Notes under the pieces: generated by a model
Database searches by the model: none
What the model saw: only the letters and a program-made list of their open reading frames with translations
Told to the model about the DNA's origin: nothing
Program-made: the position numbers and the translations under genes
Shown here: positions 26,338-34,694 of the stretch, piece by piece
How the letters are laid out: every line of letters starts with the position of its first letter
Numbering within the stretch: position 1 is the first letter of the stretch
From: Flaviflexus huanghaiensis
GTDB lineage: Bacteria; Actinomycetota; Actinomycetes; Actinomycetales; Actinomycetaceae
Direction of reading: 5' to 3'
Assembly: GCF_014118685.1 (NCBI RefSeq)
Contig: NZ_JACFAK010000005.1
Span: 1-64,000 of the forward strand
Length of the DNA: 64,000 nt

Positions 26338-26913
26338 TCAGCGCCGTCCGATAAGGCGCCAGGTAGACGGCAGAAGCGCCATGGCGGCGAGACCCTTGAT
26401 GGCGTCGCCGATGAGGAACGGCAGCACGCCCATCTGAAGCCCCGACCCAAGATCAGCGCCTGTCGCGACCATGAGCCACGGCAGTCCGATGGAGTAGATG
26501 AGTGCGGAACAGGCGAGGACGAGGAGCGCGGTTCCTCCGACGGTGCGGTCGAACCCGCGGTCAGCGAGTGCGCCAGCCGCGGCGGCGGCGAGGACATATC
26601 CGACAATGTAGCCGAAGGATGCTGCCACCCATCCCGAGCCGCCGTCAGCGAAGACCGGGGCGCCAGCTAAGCCAAGTGCCATGTAGAGCCCAAGCGAGAG
26701 TGCCCCCTTGGCTGGGCCGAGCGCTGCACCGGTGAGGATGACAGCGAAGGTCGCGAGGGAGAGGGGTACCGGGGTGAATCCGAGCGGGATGATGATCTGA
26801 GCGGCGAGCGCGACACTCGCTGTGCCGCCGAGGACGAGAGCGACATCGTGAACTCGCGAGACCGAGAGCCGGTCAGCGAGAACGCCTGCAGTTGCGATAG
26901 CGGGAGTGGACAC
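26338..26913 (-). CDS. bioY: Biotin transporter BioY
   Basis: This 191-residue S-component binds biotin in the membrane, alone or with an ECF energising module. It has about six helices and family segments LAAQIIIPLGFTPVPLSLATFAVILTG and FADGGSGWVAASFGYIVGYVLAAAA, ending in a conserved GVLPFLIGDAIKGLAAMALLPSTW. No ECF ATPase genes are near it, so it uses a shared module or works alone. GTG 26913 follows GGAAGG. A palindrome (operator candidate) lies 26 bases upstream. Confidence 0.93.
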   Translation of the reverse strand: MSTPAIATAGVLADRLSVSRVHDVALVLGGTASVALAAQIIIPLGFTPVPLSLATFAVILTGAALGPAKGALSLGLYMALGLAGAPVFADGGSGWVAASFGYIVGYVLAAAAAGALADRGFDRTVGGTALLVLACSALIYSIGLPWLMVATGADLGSGLQMGVLPFLIGDAIKGLAAMALLPSTWRLIGRR

Positions 26914-26938
26914 AGTCCGCCTTCCATATGTACGAATC

Positions 26939-26960
26939 AGTAAGTTACTAAATAGTAAGT
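26939..26960. promoter_or_regulatory. AT-rich palindrome, candidate operator for bioY
   Basis: TTACTA-AA-TAGTAA is a perfect inverted repeat, and AGTAAGT occurs twice as direct repeats with 15-base spacing around it. It is unusually AT-rich for this DNA and lies between bioY and pdxH, where a bioY promoter is expected. It does not match the BioQ consensus I know. Confidence 0.5.
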
Positions 26961-26999
26961 CGTCGGGGCTCCCTGTTCTAGGCTGTCAGGCAATGACCC

Positions 27000-27035
27000 G
27001 GCCCTTCGCGAGCAAGGTCACACGCGCGAAGGGCC
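27000..27035. repeat. Long hairpin upstream of pdxH
   Basis: GGCCCTTCGCG (27000-27010) and CGCGAAGGGCC (27025-27035) form an 11-bp stem with a 14-base loop. TAGGCT, a -10-like box, lies 8 bases before an ATG at 26993 that is in frame with pdxH. The hairpin could therefore be an attenuator or part of a short RNA; no U-tract follows. Confidence 0.4.
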
Positions 27036-27076
27036 CCGGCTATCCGAAGTGCCACAACTGTCGGATAATGGTGGAC

Positions 27077-27733
27077 ATGGGACTTGAGCACGGAAAGATC
27101 AGTGGGGATCGCCGCCAGTACGATGGAGGTTCGCTCCATGAGGACAGCCTCCCGAGGGCACCGAAAGAGCTCTTTGAGGAGTGGCTCTCACGCGCCTTCG
27201 AGGAGGATCTTCGGGACCCCAATGCCATGGTTCTGTCGACCGTCGACGGCAGGGGAGCACCATCAAGCCGAGTCGTTCTTGCGAAGGCTGTAGACGATCG
27301 TGGCATCGTGTTCTACACGAACTACGACTCCCGCAAGGCGAACGAGATCGAACACAATCGACGCGTCGCGCTCCTCTTTCATTGGCGCGAGCTTGATCGC
27401 GTGGTCCGTATCGAAGGGCGGGCCACCCGAGTGTCTGGCGAGGAAGCCGATGCCTACTTCTACTCACGTCCACCCGGGTCTAATGTCGGCGCCATGGTCT
27501 CACCTCAGTCGCGGGTTATCGCCAGCAGGGAAGAACTGCTTGGCCAGGTCAATGAGCTGGCCGCACGGGTCGAAGCCGGTGAGGCCGAGGTGGTTCGCCC
27601 GGACAACTGGGGCGGCTACCTCGTTGTTCCCGCGGTAGTCGAGTTCTGGCAGGGGCGAGCCGACCGGCTACATGACCGAATTCGCTACCGTCGCGACGGC
27701 GAGGACTGGATCATCGACCGGCTCGCCCCGTAG
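27077..27733 (+). CDS. pdxH: Pyridoxamine 5'-phosphate oxidase
   Basis: The 218-residue FMN enzyme makes pyridoxal phosphate from PNP/PMP. Motifs are DPNAMVLSTVDGRGAPSSRVVL (FMN), FYTNYDSRKANEI, ALLFHWRELDRVVRIEG and a C-terminal EFWQGRADRLHDRIRYRR substrate site. ATG 27077 is picked because GATAAT ends 7 bases upstream and no ribosome-binding site is seen. In-frame starts at 26993 or 27068 would add residues not typical of the family. Confidence 0.93.
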   Translation: MGLEHGKISGDRRQYDGGSLHEDSLPRAPKELFEEWLSRAFEEDLRDPNAMVLSTVDGRGAPSSRVVLAKAVDDRGIVFYTNYDSRKANEIEHNRRVALLFHWRELDRVVRIEGRATRVSGEEADAYFYSRPPGSNVGAMVSPQSRVIASREELLGQVNELAARVEAGEAEVVRPDNWGGYLVVPAVVEFWQGRADRLHDRIRYRRDGEDWIIDRLAP

Positions 27734-27748
27734 GGAATCGACGTCGCG

Positions 27749-28501
27749 TCACTGCCCGATCGGAGCACCTCGAACATAATCAACCAACGTGCCAGCGTCC
27801 TTTGGGGCGCCATTGCCGGCGCCGCGAAGGCCGTCCTTTAAAACGTTCGGCTGAGAGATGATCAGCCCTGACAGACCGTCGACTCCCCAGTCGTACAGCG
27901 CTGGCGACAGCGGGGTGCTTGGTCCCGTGAGGACGACATATGCCCCGCGGGCAAGATCGAGGAGCCGCGGCAGGGTCTTGTTGACGAGTGTCGAACCGGT
28001 GATGAAGACGGCATCCTGTTCTGGTAGCAGGTACTCGGCGGCGCTGTCGATGTAGTCACCCCTGCGTGGATTCCGTTCGATAATCGTGAGTTCGCCCGCT
28101 TCCTCGAGGCGCGATTCGATGGAGGGAAAATGGCCGATAACAGCCACCTTCTTACCCGTGATCCTGGGGCGATGAACATCGAACGCCCCGCTCTGGGGTA
28201 GCCGGTTGCCGCACGCATCCGCTCGTTCCATGTTGTTGTACCACGCGTTGATCGCCGCGACGCCGATGCTGGACTCGACGAGGTTCCACGACCGTACGAG
28301 CAGGGCGGCCTCGCGTAGCGGCCGACCGACGAGCGAGGACCGACTGCCGGGGCGGCTACGGATGTTCAGTGTCATTGCCACCCCGACCGTCCCGTCACCC
28401 GCTTCCACCCACGTCCAGATCGGATTTGCCTGGTAGTCACGCACCATCACACCGGCAGGGATTCCGTCGATGAGATCGTCATACAGGGCCCAGGGGTTCA
28501 T
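27749..28501 (-). CDS. DUF364/DUF4213 protein, putative heavy-metal chelation family
   Basis: The 250-residue protein has the two-domain layout of this family: a DUF4213-like N-terminal part (residues 1-85) and a Rossmann-like DUF364 part (AVIGHFPSIESRLEEAGELTIIERNPRRGD, AEYLLPEQDAVFITGSTLVNKTL). The name rests on structural work elsewhere, and function is unknown. Several members are tied to metal or radical-SAM loci, but that context is absent here. TAGGAT 6 bases before ATG marks a leaderless start. Confidence 0.8.
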   Translation of the reverse strand: MNPWALYDDLIDGIPAGVMVRDYQANPIWTWVEAGDGTVGVAMTLNIRSRPGSRSSLVGRPLREAALLVRSWNLVESSIGVAAINAWYNNMERADACGNRLPQSGAFDVHRPRITGKKVAVIGHFPSIESRLEEAGELTIIERNPRRGDYIDSAAEYLLPEQDAVFITGSTLVNKTLPRLLDLARGAYVVLTGPSTPLSPALYDWGVDGLSGLIISQPNVLKDGLRGAGNGAPKDAGTLVDYVRGAPIGQ

Positions 28502-28507
28502 GTGTCG

Positions 28508-28513
28508 ATCCTA
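28508..28513 (-). promoter_or_regulatory. -10 box, leaderless DUF364 gene
   Basis: TAGGAT on the minus strand ends 6 bases from ATG 28501. Confidence 0.55.
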
Positions 28514-28548
28514 GCCGAGCAGCAGTCGTGAGCCGCGGCGGCTGACAA

Positions 28549-29673
28549 TCACAGGACTTCTTTCAGTGGCTTGATGAGATGCTCCCAACGCCAGACCCTA
28601 TCGACCCATTCTTTGCCACGTGCGCCCATGGCTTTCGCCCGCTCCGGATCCTCGAGGAGATAGGTGAGGGCTGCGACGAGCGCATGGCCGGATCTGCCAT
28701 TGACGACAAGACCGGTTTCTCCTGGCAACACAGCCTCGGGCGCACCCCCTGAGTTGCCCGCGACAACGGGCAGGCCCGCGGCGTAGGCCTCAAGGTAGAC
28801 GATGCCGAGGCCTTCGATATCGAGGCCTCCCCCTCGGGTGCGGCACGGCATCGCATAGATGTCCCCGAGTGAATAGTGCCCAGCGAGCTCCGCGTAGGGG
28901 ACCTCACCCGTGAAGATGATCGAATCTTTGGCGGGCGATGCTTCCCGCATCCCATCGAGCTTCTCGCGGTACGGGCCTTTTCCGACGATGACGAGGCGAG
29001 CGGTGGGAAAGCGCTGGGCAATAACGTGCCAGTTCTCGATGAGGAGGTCTTGCCCCTTGCGCTCGACGAGGCGGGAAATGCAGATGACGACCGGAGCGTT
29101 CTCGTCAATCCTGTAGCGCTCGCGGAGCTCGCGGCGGAAGTCCCCGTCAAAAGCGAAGGCTTCCGGGTTGATCCCACCCGGCAGTCGTAGCCTTCCCGTG
29201 TGCTGGAGCAGGGGATCGAGTCGCCCAAGCGTCGCCTTCGTCAGATACGTGACGATATCGTTGTCGCGGAAGATCCGGGCCAGGAACTGGCGCGCGCCGG
29301 GAACCATCGACCAGCCGATCTCATGACCGTGGGTTGTCGCGATTGTCTGGGACGCCCCGGCCGCGCGAGCTGCTCGCGCCATGATTCCCAGGGGAGTCGA
29401 TGCGCCAAACCACACGTTCTCGATGTCGTGTTCACGGATGATGTGTTGCATCGTCTGCCGCACGCGCGGGGTCGGCAACATCATCGTTCCGGGGTAGCGG
29501 ATAACCTTGTACGGCACCGAGGCGTCGTATTCCTCGGCCCCGCCATCGGGTGGTGAGGACGCGTAGACGACGAGCCGGTCCGGATCGAGCTGTCCGACGA
29601 AACCTTCGAGGTAAGTCTGGATTCCTCCGGTTCTCGGTGGAAAATCGTTCGTCACGAGGAGAGTGCGCTGCAT
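28549..29673 (-). CDS. pimB: GT4 mannosyltransferase, PimB-like
   Basis: This 374-residue GT-B glycosyltransferase starts RTLLVTNDFPPRTGGIQTYL, the hallmark of PimB', which adds the second mannose (alpha-1,6) to phosphatidylinositol monomannoside from GDP-mannose. The donor-site region reads DIEGLGIVYLEAYAAGLPVVAGNSGGAPEAV. A PIM pathway in the cell envelope would fit an actinobacterium; no other PIM genes are in the window. GGGAGG lies 8 bases before ATG. Confidence 0.82.
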   Translation of the reverse strand: MQRTLLVTNDFPPRTGGIQTYLEGFVGQLDPDRLVVYASSPPDGGAEEYDASVPYKVIRYPGTMMLPTPRVRQTMQHIIREHDIENVWFGASTPLGIMARAARAAGASQTIATTHGHEIGWSMVPGARQFLARIFRDNDIVTYLTKATLGRLDPLLQHTGRLRLPGGINPEAFAFDGDFRRELRERYRIDENAPVVICISRLVERKGQDLLIENWHVIAQRFPTARLVIVGKGPYREKLDGMREASPAKDSIIFTGEVPYAELAGHYSLGDIYAMPCRTRGGGLDIEGLGIVYLEAYAAGLPVVAGNSGGAPEAVLPGETGLVVNGRSGHALVAALTYLLEDPERAKAMGARGKEWVDRVWRWEHLIKPLKEVL

Positions 29674-29721
29674 GGCACTATCCTCCCAGATCGTCGGACC
29701 TCACCGGTCATCGCAGACACG

Positions 29722-29749
29722 CATGCGCCCCGGAGGACCGGGGCGCATG
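29722..29749. terminator. Terminator after the IclR gene
   Basis: A perfect 12-bp stem, CATGCGCCCCGG with CCGGGGCGCATG, closes on loop AGGA, between the IclR gene and pimB on the minus strand. There is no U-tract. Confidence 0.75.
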
Positions 29750-29772
29750 AAGGGGGAAGGATGCCTCTCTGT

Positions 29773-30504
29773 TCAGTAATCTTCTGACCGCTTGAGGACC
29801 TCGGTTAACCTGTTGGCTGCGGCGACGACCGCGACGGAATGCTGGCGGCCCGGCTGACGGCCCATCCGCTCAATCGGGCCGGAGATCGACACCGCCGCGA
29901 CGACGCGGCCGCTTGGGCCCCACACGGGAGCGGAGATCGAGGCGACTCCGGGCTCGCGCTCGGCCACAGACTGGGCCCAGCGGCGCCGACGAACTGCGGA
30001 CAGCGTCGTGGCGGTAAAGTTTGCCCCATGCAGCCCTCGGTGGAGCCGGTCCGGCTCCTCCCATGCGAGAAGAACCTGAGCGGCTGAGCCCGCGAGCATC
30101 GAAAGAGCAGCCCCGACGGGGATCGTGTCCCTTAATCCGCCAAGATTGCGCTCTGCGGCGGCGACGCAGATGCGAACGTCGCCCTGGCGGCGGAAGAGCT
30201 GAGCAGATTCGCCGGTGTGGTCGCGAAGCGCGATGAGAACGGGCTTGGCCGCTGCGAGGAGCGGGTCTCCACCTGCGGCGGAGGCGAGCTCCTCCATCCG
30301 GGGACCTAGAATAAAGCGGCCCTGCATGTCCCTCGTAACGAAACGGTGATACTCAAGCGCGACTGCGAGGCGGTGTGCTGTCGGTCGGGCGAGGTGCGTT
30401 GCCGAGACGAGCTGGGCAAGGGTGTGGGGCCCCGATTCGAGAGCCCCAAGAACGGCAGCGGCCTTGTCGAGAACGCCGACTCCGGATCCCTGAGAGTTGT
30501 CCAT
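29773..30504 (-). CDS. IclR-family regulator, LtbR/NdgR-like
   Basis: The 243-residue regulator has an N-terminal winged helix (LAQLVSATHLARPTAHRLAVALE at about 22-45) and a C-terminal IclR effector domain (LREL.. replaced by ALRDHTGESAQLFRRQGDVRICVAA). It is divergent from leuCD, exactly the arrangement of LtbR in Corynebacterium and NdgR in Streptomyces, which control leucine (and tryptophan) biosynthesis. The promoter TTGCGT-17-CAGTAT ends 6 bases before ATG 30504, so the message is leaderless. Confidence 0.88.
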   Translation of the reverse strand: MDNSQGSGVGVLDKAAAVLGALESGPHTLAQLVSATHLARPTAHRLAVALEYHRFVTRDMQGRFILGPRMEELASAAGGDPLLAAAKPVLIALRDHTGESAQLFRRQGDVRICVAAAERNLGGLRDTIPVGAALSMLAGSAAQVLLAWEEPDRLHRGLHGANFTATTLSAVRRRRWAQSVAEREPGVASISAPVWGPSGRVVAAVSISGPIERMGRQPGRQHSVAVVAAANRLTEVLKRSEDY

Positions 30505-30510
30505 GTAGTG

Positions 30511-30558
30511 ATACTGTCATCTCGCCCTTTGATACGCAAGTGCGTTACACTTCGCGAA
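30511..30558. promoter_or_regulatory. Shared control region of ltbR-like gene and leuCD
   Basis: The minus-strand promoter has -35 TTGCGT (30534-30539) and -10 CAGTAT (30511-30516), spacer 17. The inverted repeat ACGCA-AG-TGCGT (30534-30545) overlaps that -35 and touches a plus-strand -10, TACACT (30546-30551). TTCGCGAA follows at 30551-30558. One dimer on the repeat could shut off both directions. Confidence 0.6.
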
Positions 30559-30598
30559 GGCAGATCCTGATCACACCGACGACACAAAGGAGAGAGTC

Positions 30599-31999
30599 AT
30601 GGGGACGACCCTGGCCGAGAAGGTTTGGAAGTCGCACATTGTTGCGCACGGCGAAGACGGGGCTCCCGATCTCCTTTACATTGATCTTCACCTCGTCCAC
30701 GAGGTGACAAGCCCGCAAGCCTTCGAGGGATTGCGTCTCGCTGGACGCGAGGTTCGCCGCCCCGACCTTACGATCGCAACTGAGGACCACAACGTCCCGA
30801 CCCTCAACATTGATCTCCCAATTGCGGACAAGGTCTCGGCTAAGCAGATCGATACACTGCGCAAGAACGCAAAGGACTTCGGCATTCGCCTGCATTCGCT
30901 CGGCGACTCTGACCAGGGCATCGTCCACGTCGTCGGACCGCAACTTGGCCTGACCCAGCCCGGCCTGACCGTCGTTTGTGGCGATTCCCACACGTCGACG
31001 CACGGCGCCTTTGGGGCGCTCGCCATGGGTATTGGCACCTCCGAAGTTGAGCATGTGCTCGCAACCCAGACTCTGCCGCTTCAGCCGTTCAAGACGATGG
31101 CGATCAACGTTAACGGAACGTTGCGTCCGGGCACGACGGCGAAGGACATCATCCTCGCGATCATCGCGAAGATCGGGACGGGCGGTGGAGCTGGCTACGT
31201 GCTCGAGTATCGTGGTGAGGCCATCGAGGCGCTGTCGATGGAGGCGCGCATGACGATCTGCAATATGTCGATCGAGGCAGGCGCGCGCGCCGGCATGATC
31301 GCCCCTGACACGACAACATTCGAGTACCTCAAGGGCCGCCCGCACGCCCCCGAAGGGGCGGAATGGGATCGTGCCGTCGAGTACTGGACGTCACTGCGAA
31401 CGGACGACGACGCGGTTTTCGATGCTGAGGTCGACCTCGATGCCGCGGAGCTCGAGCCGTTTGTCACGTGGGGAACGAACCCCGGCCAGGGTCTGCCGAT
31501 CTCAGCTTCCGTTCCGGATCCGGAGGATTTCGCGGACGAGAGCCAGCGCTACGCGGCCCAGCGAGCCCTGGAATACATGGGCCTTGAGCCGGGAACGAAG
31601 ATCAAGGACATTCGGGTCGACACGGTCTTCATGGGATCGTGCACGAACGGTCGCATTGAGGACTTGCGGAACATCGCGGATGTCATCCGCGGCAAGAAGA
31701 AGGATCCCAATGTGCGCGTCATGGTCGTGCCCGGCTCGGCACGCGTCCGCCTTCAGGCAGAGGCTGAGGGCCTGGACACGATCTTCACGGACTTCGGTGC
31801 GGAGTGGCGCAACGCTGGCTGCTCGATGTGCCTCGGCATGAACCCCGATCAGCTCCAGCCCGGCGAGCGCGCCGCCTCGACCTCGAACCGCAACTTTGAG
31901 GGCAGGCAGGGCAAGGGTGGACGGACGCACCTCGTGTCGCCGCTCGTGGCTGCAGCCACCGCGATCCGCGGCACCATCTCGACCCCTTCGGACCTGTAA
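30599..31999 (+). CDS. leuC: 3-isopropylmalate dehydratase, large subunit
   Basis: The 466-residue aconitase-family subunit, with LeuD, isomerises 2- to 3-isopropylmalate in leucine synthesis. The three Fe-S cysteines are in [10 protein letters not shown] and [43 protein letters not shown] and the C-terminal [20 protein letters not shown] are complete. ATG 30599 has GGAGAG upstream. The ~45-base leader shows no attenuator. Confidence 0.97.
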   Translation: MGTTLAEKVWKSHIVAHGEDGAPDLLYIDLHLVHEVTSPQAFEGLRLAGREVRRPDLTIATEDHNVPTLNIDLPIADKVSAKQIDTLRKNAKDFGIRLHSLGDSDQGIVHVVGPQLGLTQPGLTVVCGDSHTSTHGAFGALAMGIGTSEVEHVLATQTLPLQPFKTMAINVNGTLRPGTTAKDIILAIIAKIGTGGGAGYVLEYRGEAIEALSMEARMTICNMSIEAGARAGMIAPDTTTFEYLKGRPHAPEGAEWDRAVEYWTSLRTDDDAVFDAEVDLDAAELEPFVTWGTNPGQGLPISASVPDPEDFADESQRYAAQRALEYMGLEPGTKIKDIRVDTVFMGSCTNGRIEDLRNIADVIRGKKKDPNVRVMVVPGSARVRLQAEAEGLDTIFTDFGAEWRNAGCSMCLGMNPDQLQPGERAASTSNRNFEGRQGKGGRTHLVSPLVAAATAIRGTISTPSDL

Positions 32000-32008
32000 G
32001 GATTGATC

Positions 32009-32665
32009 ATGGAAAAGTTCAGCACTCACACCGGCATCGGCGTCCCGCTCCGCCGCTCCAACGTCGACACCGACCAGATCATCCCAGCGGTCTACCTCAA
32101 GCGAGTGACCCGCACGGGATTTGAGGACGCTCTTTTTGCCGCCTGGCGCAACGATCCGGACTTCGTTCTCAATCAGGAGGACTACAGATCTGGGTCCGTC
32201 CTTGTCGCCGGTGAAGACTTCGGCACCGGCTCCTCTCGCGAGCACGCTGTGTGGGCACTCAAAGACTATGGATTCCGCGCCGTCCTGGCTCCGCGCTTTG
32301 CCGACATCTTCCGCGGTAATTCCGCCAAGCAAGGGCTCGTCGCTGGCGTCATTACCCAGGATGACGCGGAGCAACTGTGGAAGATTCTCGAGACCCAGCC
32401 TGGTACCGAGGTGACAGTTGACCTCGTCGACCGCACCGTCACCGCCGGAGGGTTTTCGACAACGTTTGAGATTGATGACTACACGCGCTGGCGTCTCATG
32501 GAGGGTCTCGACGACATCGGACTGACCCTTCGCCAGGAGGGCGCCATCACTGAGTTCGAGAAGTCCCGTCCGAGCTACAAGCCCGCCACCCTACCGGCCA
32601 AAACTCTCCCAGCTGTCGAGGTCGTCTCGGCACGTCCAGTCGATGGGGAGGCCCCGCTCGCCTAA
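32009..32665 (+). CDS. leuD: 3-isopropylmalate dehydratase, small subunit
   Basis: This 218-residue swivelling subunit partners LeuC. Motifs are [45 protein letters not shown] and [20 protein letters not shown] 32009 is nine bases after the leuC stop with AAGGA upstream; an in-frame TTG at 32003 is less likely. About 20 residues beyond the usual 195-200 form a loose C-terminal tail. Confidence 0.97.
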   Translation: MEKFSTHTGIGVPLRRSNVDTDQIIPAVYLKRVTRTGFEDALFAAWRNDPDFVLNQEDYRSGSVLVAGEDFGTGSSREHAVWALKDYGFRAVLAPRFADIFRGNSAKQGLVAGVITQDDAEQLWKILETQPGTEVTVDLVDRTVTAGGFSTTFEIDDYTRWRLMEGLDDIGLTLRQEGAITEFEKSRPSYKPATLPAKTLPAVEVVSARPVDGEAPLA

Positions 32666-32668
32666 TGT
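32663..32668 (+). promoter_or_regulatory. -10 box, leaderless GNAT gene
   Basis: TAATGT starts in the leuD stop codon and ends 6 bases before ATG 32675. Confidence 0.5.
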
Positions 32669-32674
32669 GAGCGC

Positions 32675-33229
32675 ATGAAGATCATCAGGCTCGTCACCGA
32701 CGGTGACGCCGAAGAGCTCACGAGGTTACTCGTGACATCGCGAGAATTCCTCGCGCCGTTTGAACCGCGGCGCGAGGATTCTTACTTTGAGCTGGATTAC
32801 CAACGCCAAATCATCGCGGCCAAGCTCGTCTCCTACGAGTCTGGGTCTGTCATGCCCTTCGTCATCGTTGATCACAGCGCAATCGTTGGTCAGCTCTCGC
32901 TCGACCGGATCGAGTTCGGGCCCTACCGGTCGGCCGAGATCGGCTATTGGGTCGCGCAGAGAGATGCGGGGCGGGGGATTGCAACGGGCGCCGTCGCCGA
33001 GGCTCTTCGCTTTGCGGGGCAACTCGGGCTTGCCCGCATTGTCGCAGCGACTCTGCCTGACAATCATCCGTCGATGAAGGTGCTCCGGCGCAATGGCTTC
33101 ACCGAGTTCGGGCGGGCGAGCCAGTATATGGAGATCGCAGGCAAACGGAGCGATCACCTCCTGTTTGAACGGATTCTCGACGGCTCAAAAGGTTTGAGGG
33201 GAGATACCGAGCTTCACCGAGTCCGGTAA
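32675..33229 (+). CDS. GNAT acetyltransferase, RimJ/RimL type
   Basis: This 184-residue enzyme is like those acetylating protein N-termini. It has IVGQLSLDRIEFGPYRSAEIGYWVAQRDAGRGIATGAVAEAL, in which GRGIAT is the acetyl-CoA loop, and ATLPDNHPSMKVLRRNGF near the end, the RimJ/L signature. The target is unknown. It lies ten bases after leuD but appears to have its own leaderless promoter. Confidence 0.88.
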   Translation: MKIIRLVTDGDAEELTRLLVTSREFLAPFEPRREDSYFELDYQRQIIAAKLVSYESGSVMPFVIVDHSAIVGQLSLDRIEFGPYRSAEIGYWVAQRDAGRGIATGAVAEALRFAGQLGLARIVAATLPDNHPSMKVLRRNGFTEFGRASQYMEIAGKRSDHLLFERILDGSKGLRGDTELHRVR

Positions 33230-33249
33230 CGAGAAAATGTGCAGAGCAT

Positions 33250-33271
33250 TTGCGCAATAACAGTTGCGCAA
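33250..33271 (+). promoter_or_regulatory. Tandem TTGCGCAA palindromes (operator candidate)
   Basis: TTGCGCAA occurs at 33250-33257 and 33264-33271, 14 bases centre to centre, directly upstream of and abutting the MFS promoter -35. Binding by the HTH regulator encoded two genes on is the obvious guess. Confidence 0.6.
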
Positions 33272-33276
33272 AAGTC

Positions 33277-33305
33277 TTGAATTAATTTTATTGCCGGTTT
33301 ACGGT
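33277..33305 (+). promoter_or_regulatory. Leaderless promoter of the MFS gene
   Basis: TTGAAT (33277-33282), a 17-base spacer and TACGGT (33300-33305) end 6 bases before ATG 33312. Confidence 0.7.
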
Positions 33306-33311
33306 CGAGCC

Positions 33312-34694
33312 ATGGATACAGCACAGGGCTCGACATCGATCTGGTTGAACCGCAACTACGTGTGGTGGCTGGCGGGGGATACGACCGGGATGATCGGGCG
33401 GGTTTTCTCGCTTCTCATTGTGAGCTTCGTCGTTTTCGACCTGACGGGGTCAGAGGCGTCGGCAGGTACTCTGCAGACGATCATTCTCGCTCTCATGATG
33501 CTCGCCGCCATCCCCGGTGGCGTCATCGTCGACCGGATGGACCGCCGGACGCTCATTTACTTGTACGCGCTTCTTGGCGCTGCCGTCAGCGGAGGCATCT
33601 GTCTTTTCATCTACTCGGGCAACCTCACGTACGTGACTTTCGCGGTGCTCATGGGCGTCCTCGCGCTCGTGCACGGGTTCTTTGGCGAGGCGACGAATGC
33701 GGCGCTTCGGTCCATTATGTCGGACCGTGACTTTGTAAAGGCGCAGGCGGCGAACCAGGGGAGGGACGCCGCCGTCCAGCTCATCGCGCGGCCTCTCACC
33801 GGCTTCTTCTACGGCCTGTTCGCCTGGCTGCCATTCCTTATGTCGATGATCTTCTCGGCCATTCAGGGGTTCGTCTTCACGCGCGTGCGGACGTCACTTG
33901 TTCCGGCGAAGGAGATGGCGCCAGGACGCGCACTGGTCGGGACCGAGAGTTCTGCGGACACTTCAACGGTCGCGCGTGAAGCGCGGCATGCCGCGCCCGT
34001 CAAGCGGGCGTCGATGAGCGCGGACTTTGCGGAAGGTTTGCGCTATCTCACGAGCAGACGCACCCTCCTCGTCCTTGCACTCATCGTCACCGTCGTCAAC
34101 CTCGGCATGGCAGGCGTCCAGTCGCTCATGATGCTCTCCCTCATCGCTCGCGGCTACCCGGCCGTCGAGGTTGGCTATCTCGGGATGGGGATTGGACTCG
34201 GTGTCATCCTGTCGTCGACTGTGGCTGGCCGCATCGCTGGCGAGCATCCGACGGGCGTGATCACAGCGACATCACTCGGCTGGTTCACGCTCGCCACCCT
34301 TCCGCTCCTCTTGTCGGACGGCTACTGGGTCATGATGGGTGTGTCGTTCGCGATCGGGCTCTGCCTCCCCATCATCAACGCTGCCTTGCTTGGCTATGTC
34401 CTAGGCCGCACACCTGAGTCATTCCAGGGGCGTGTCAGCAGCATCCTCGGCGTGGTCGCGCAAGGACTCTCTGCATTCGCCCCGCTCATCGCGGGCGTGA
34501 GTCTCGAGACGTACGGCTACGAGCGGACCGCGATCATCTTTGTCGCGATCTGCGCCCTGGGCGCCATCATCGCGATACTATCGCCACGAGTGCGCCGCAT
34601 TCCCCGGCCGTCAGAATGGGAGAGCTATGACCGAGATGAGCCGACTCAAGGCCCTGTCACATCCGCTGAGGTTGCAGATTCTCCTCGTGCTTGA
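33312..34694 (+). CDS. MFS transporter, drug-efflux type
   Basis: The 460-residue protein has about twelve membrane helices. GVIVDRMDRRTLIYLYA after helix 2 is the MFS loop motif, and a longer basic cytoplasmic loop (about residues 195-240) divides the halves. Proteins of this type (MFS_3/EntS-like) export siderophores or drugs; no substrate is visible. ATG 33312 is chosen over the frame's 33264 because of the leaderless promoter. It is followed, with a 68-base overlap, by a regulator gene. Confidence 0.87.
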   Translation: MDTAQGSTSIWLNRNYVWWLAGDTTGMIGRVFSLLIVSFVVFDLTGSEASAGTLQTIILALMMLAAIPGGVIVDRMDRRTLIYLYALLGAAVSGGICLFIYSGNLTYVTFAVLMGVLALVHGFFGEATNAALRSIMSDRDFVKAQAANQGRDAAVQLIARPLTGFFYGLFAWLPFLMSMIFSAIQGFVFTRVRTSLVPAKEMAPGRALVGTESSADTSTVAREARHAAPVKRASMSADFAEGLRYLTSRRTLLVLALIVTVVNLGMAGVQSLMMLSLIARGYPAVEVGYLGMGIGLGVILSSTVAGRIAGEHPTGVITATSLGWFTLATLPLLLSDGYWVMMGVSFAIGLCLPIINAALLGYVLGRTPESFQGRVSSILGVVAQGLSAFAPLIAGVSLETYGYERTAIIFVAICALGAIIAILSPRVRRIPRPSEWESYDRDEPTQGPVTSAEVADSPRA

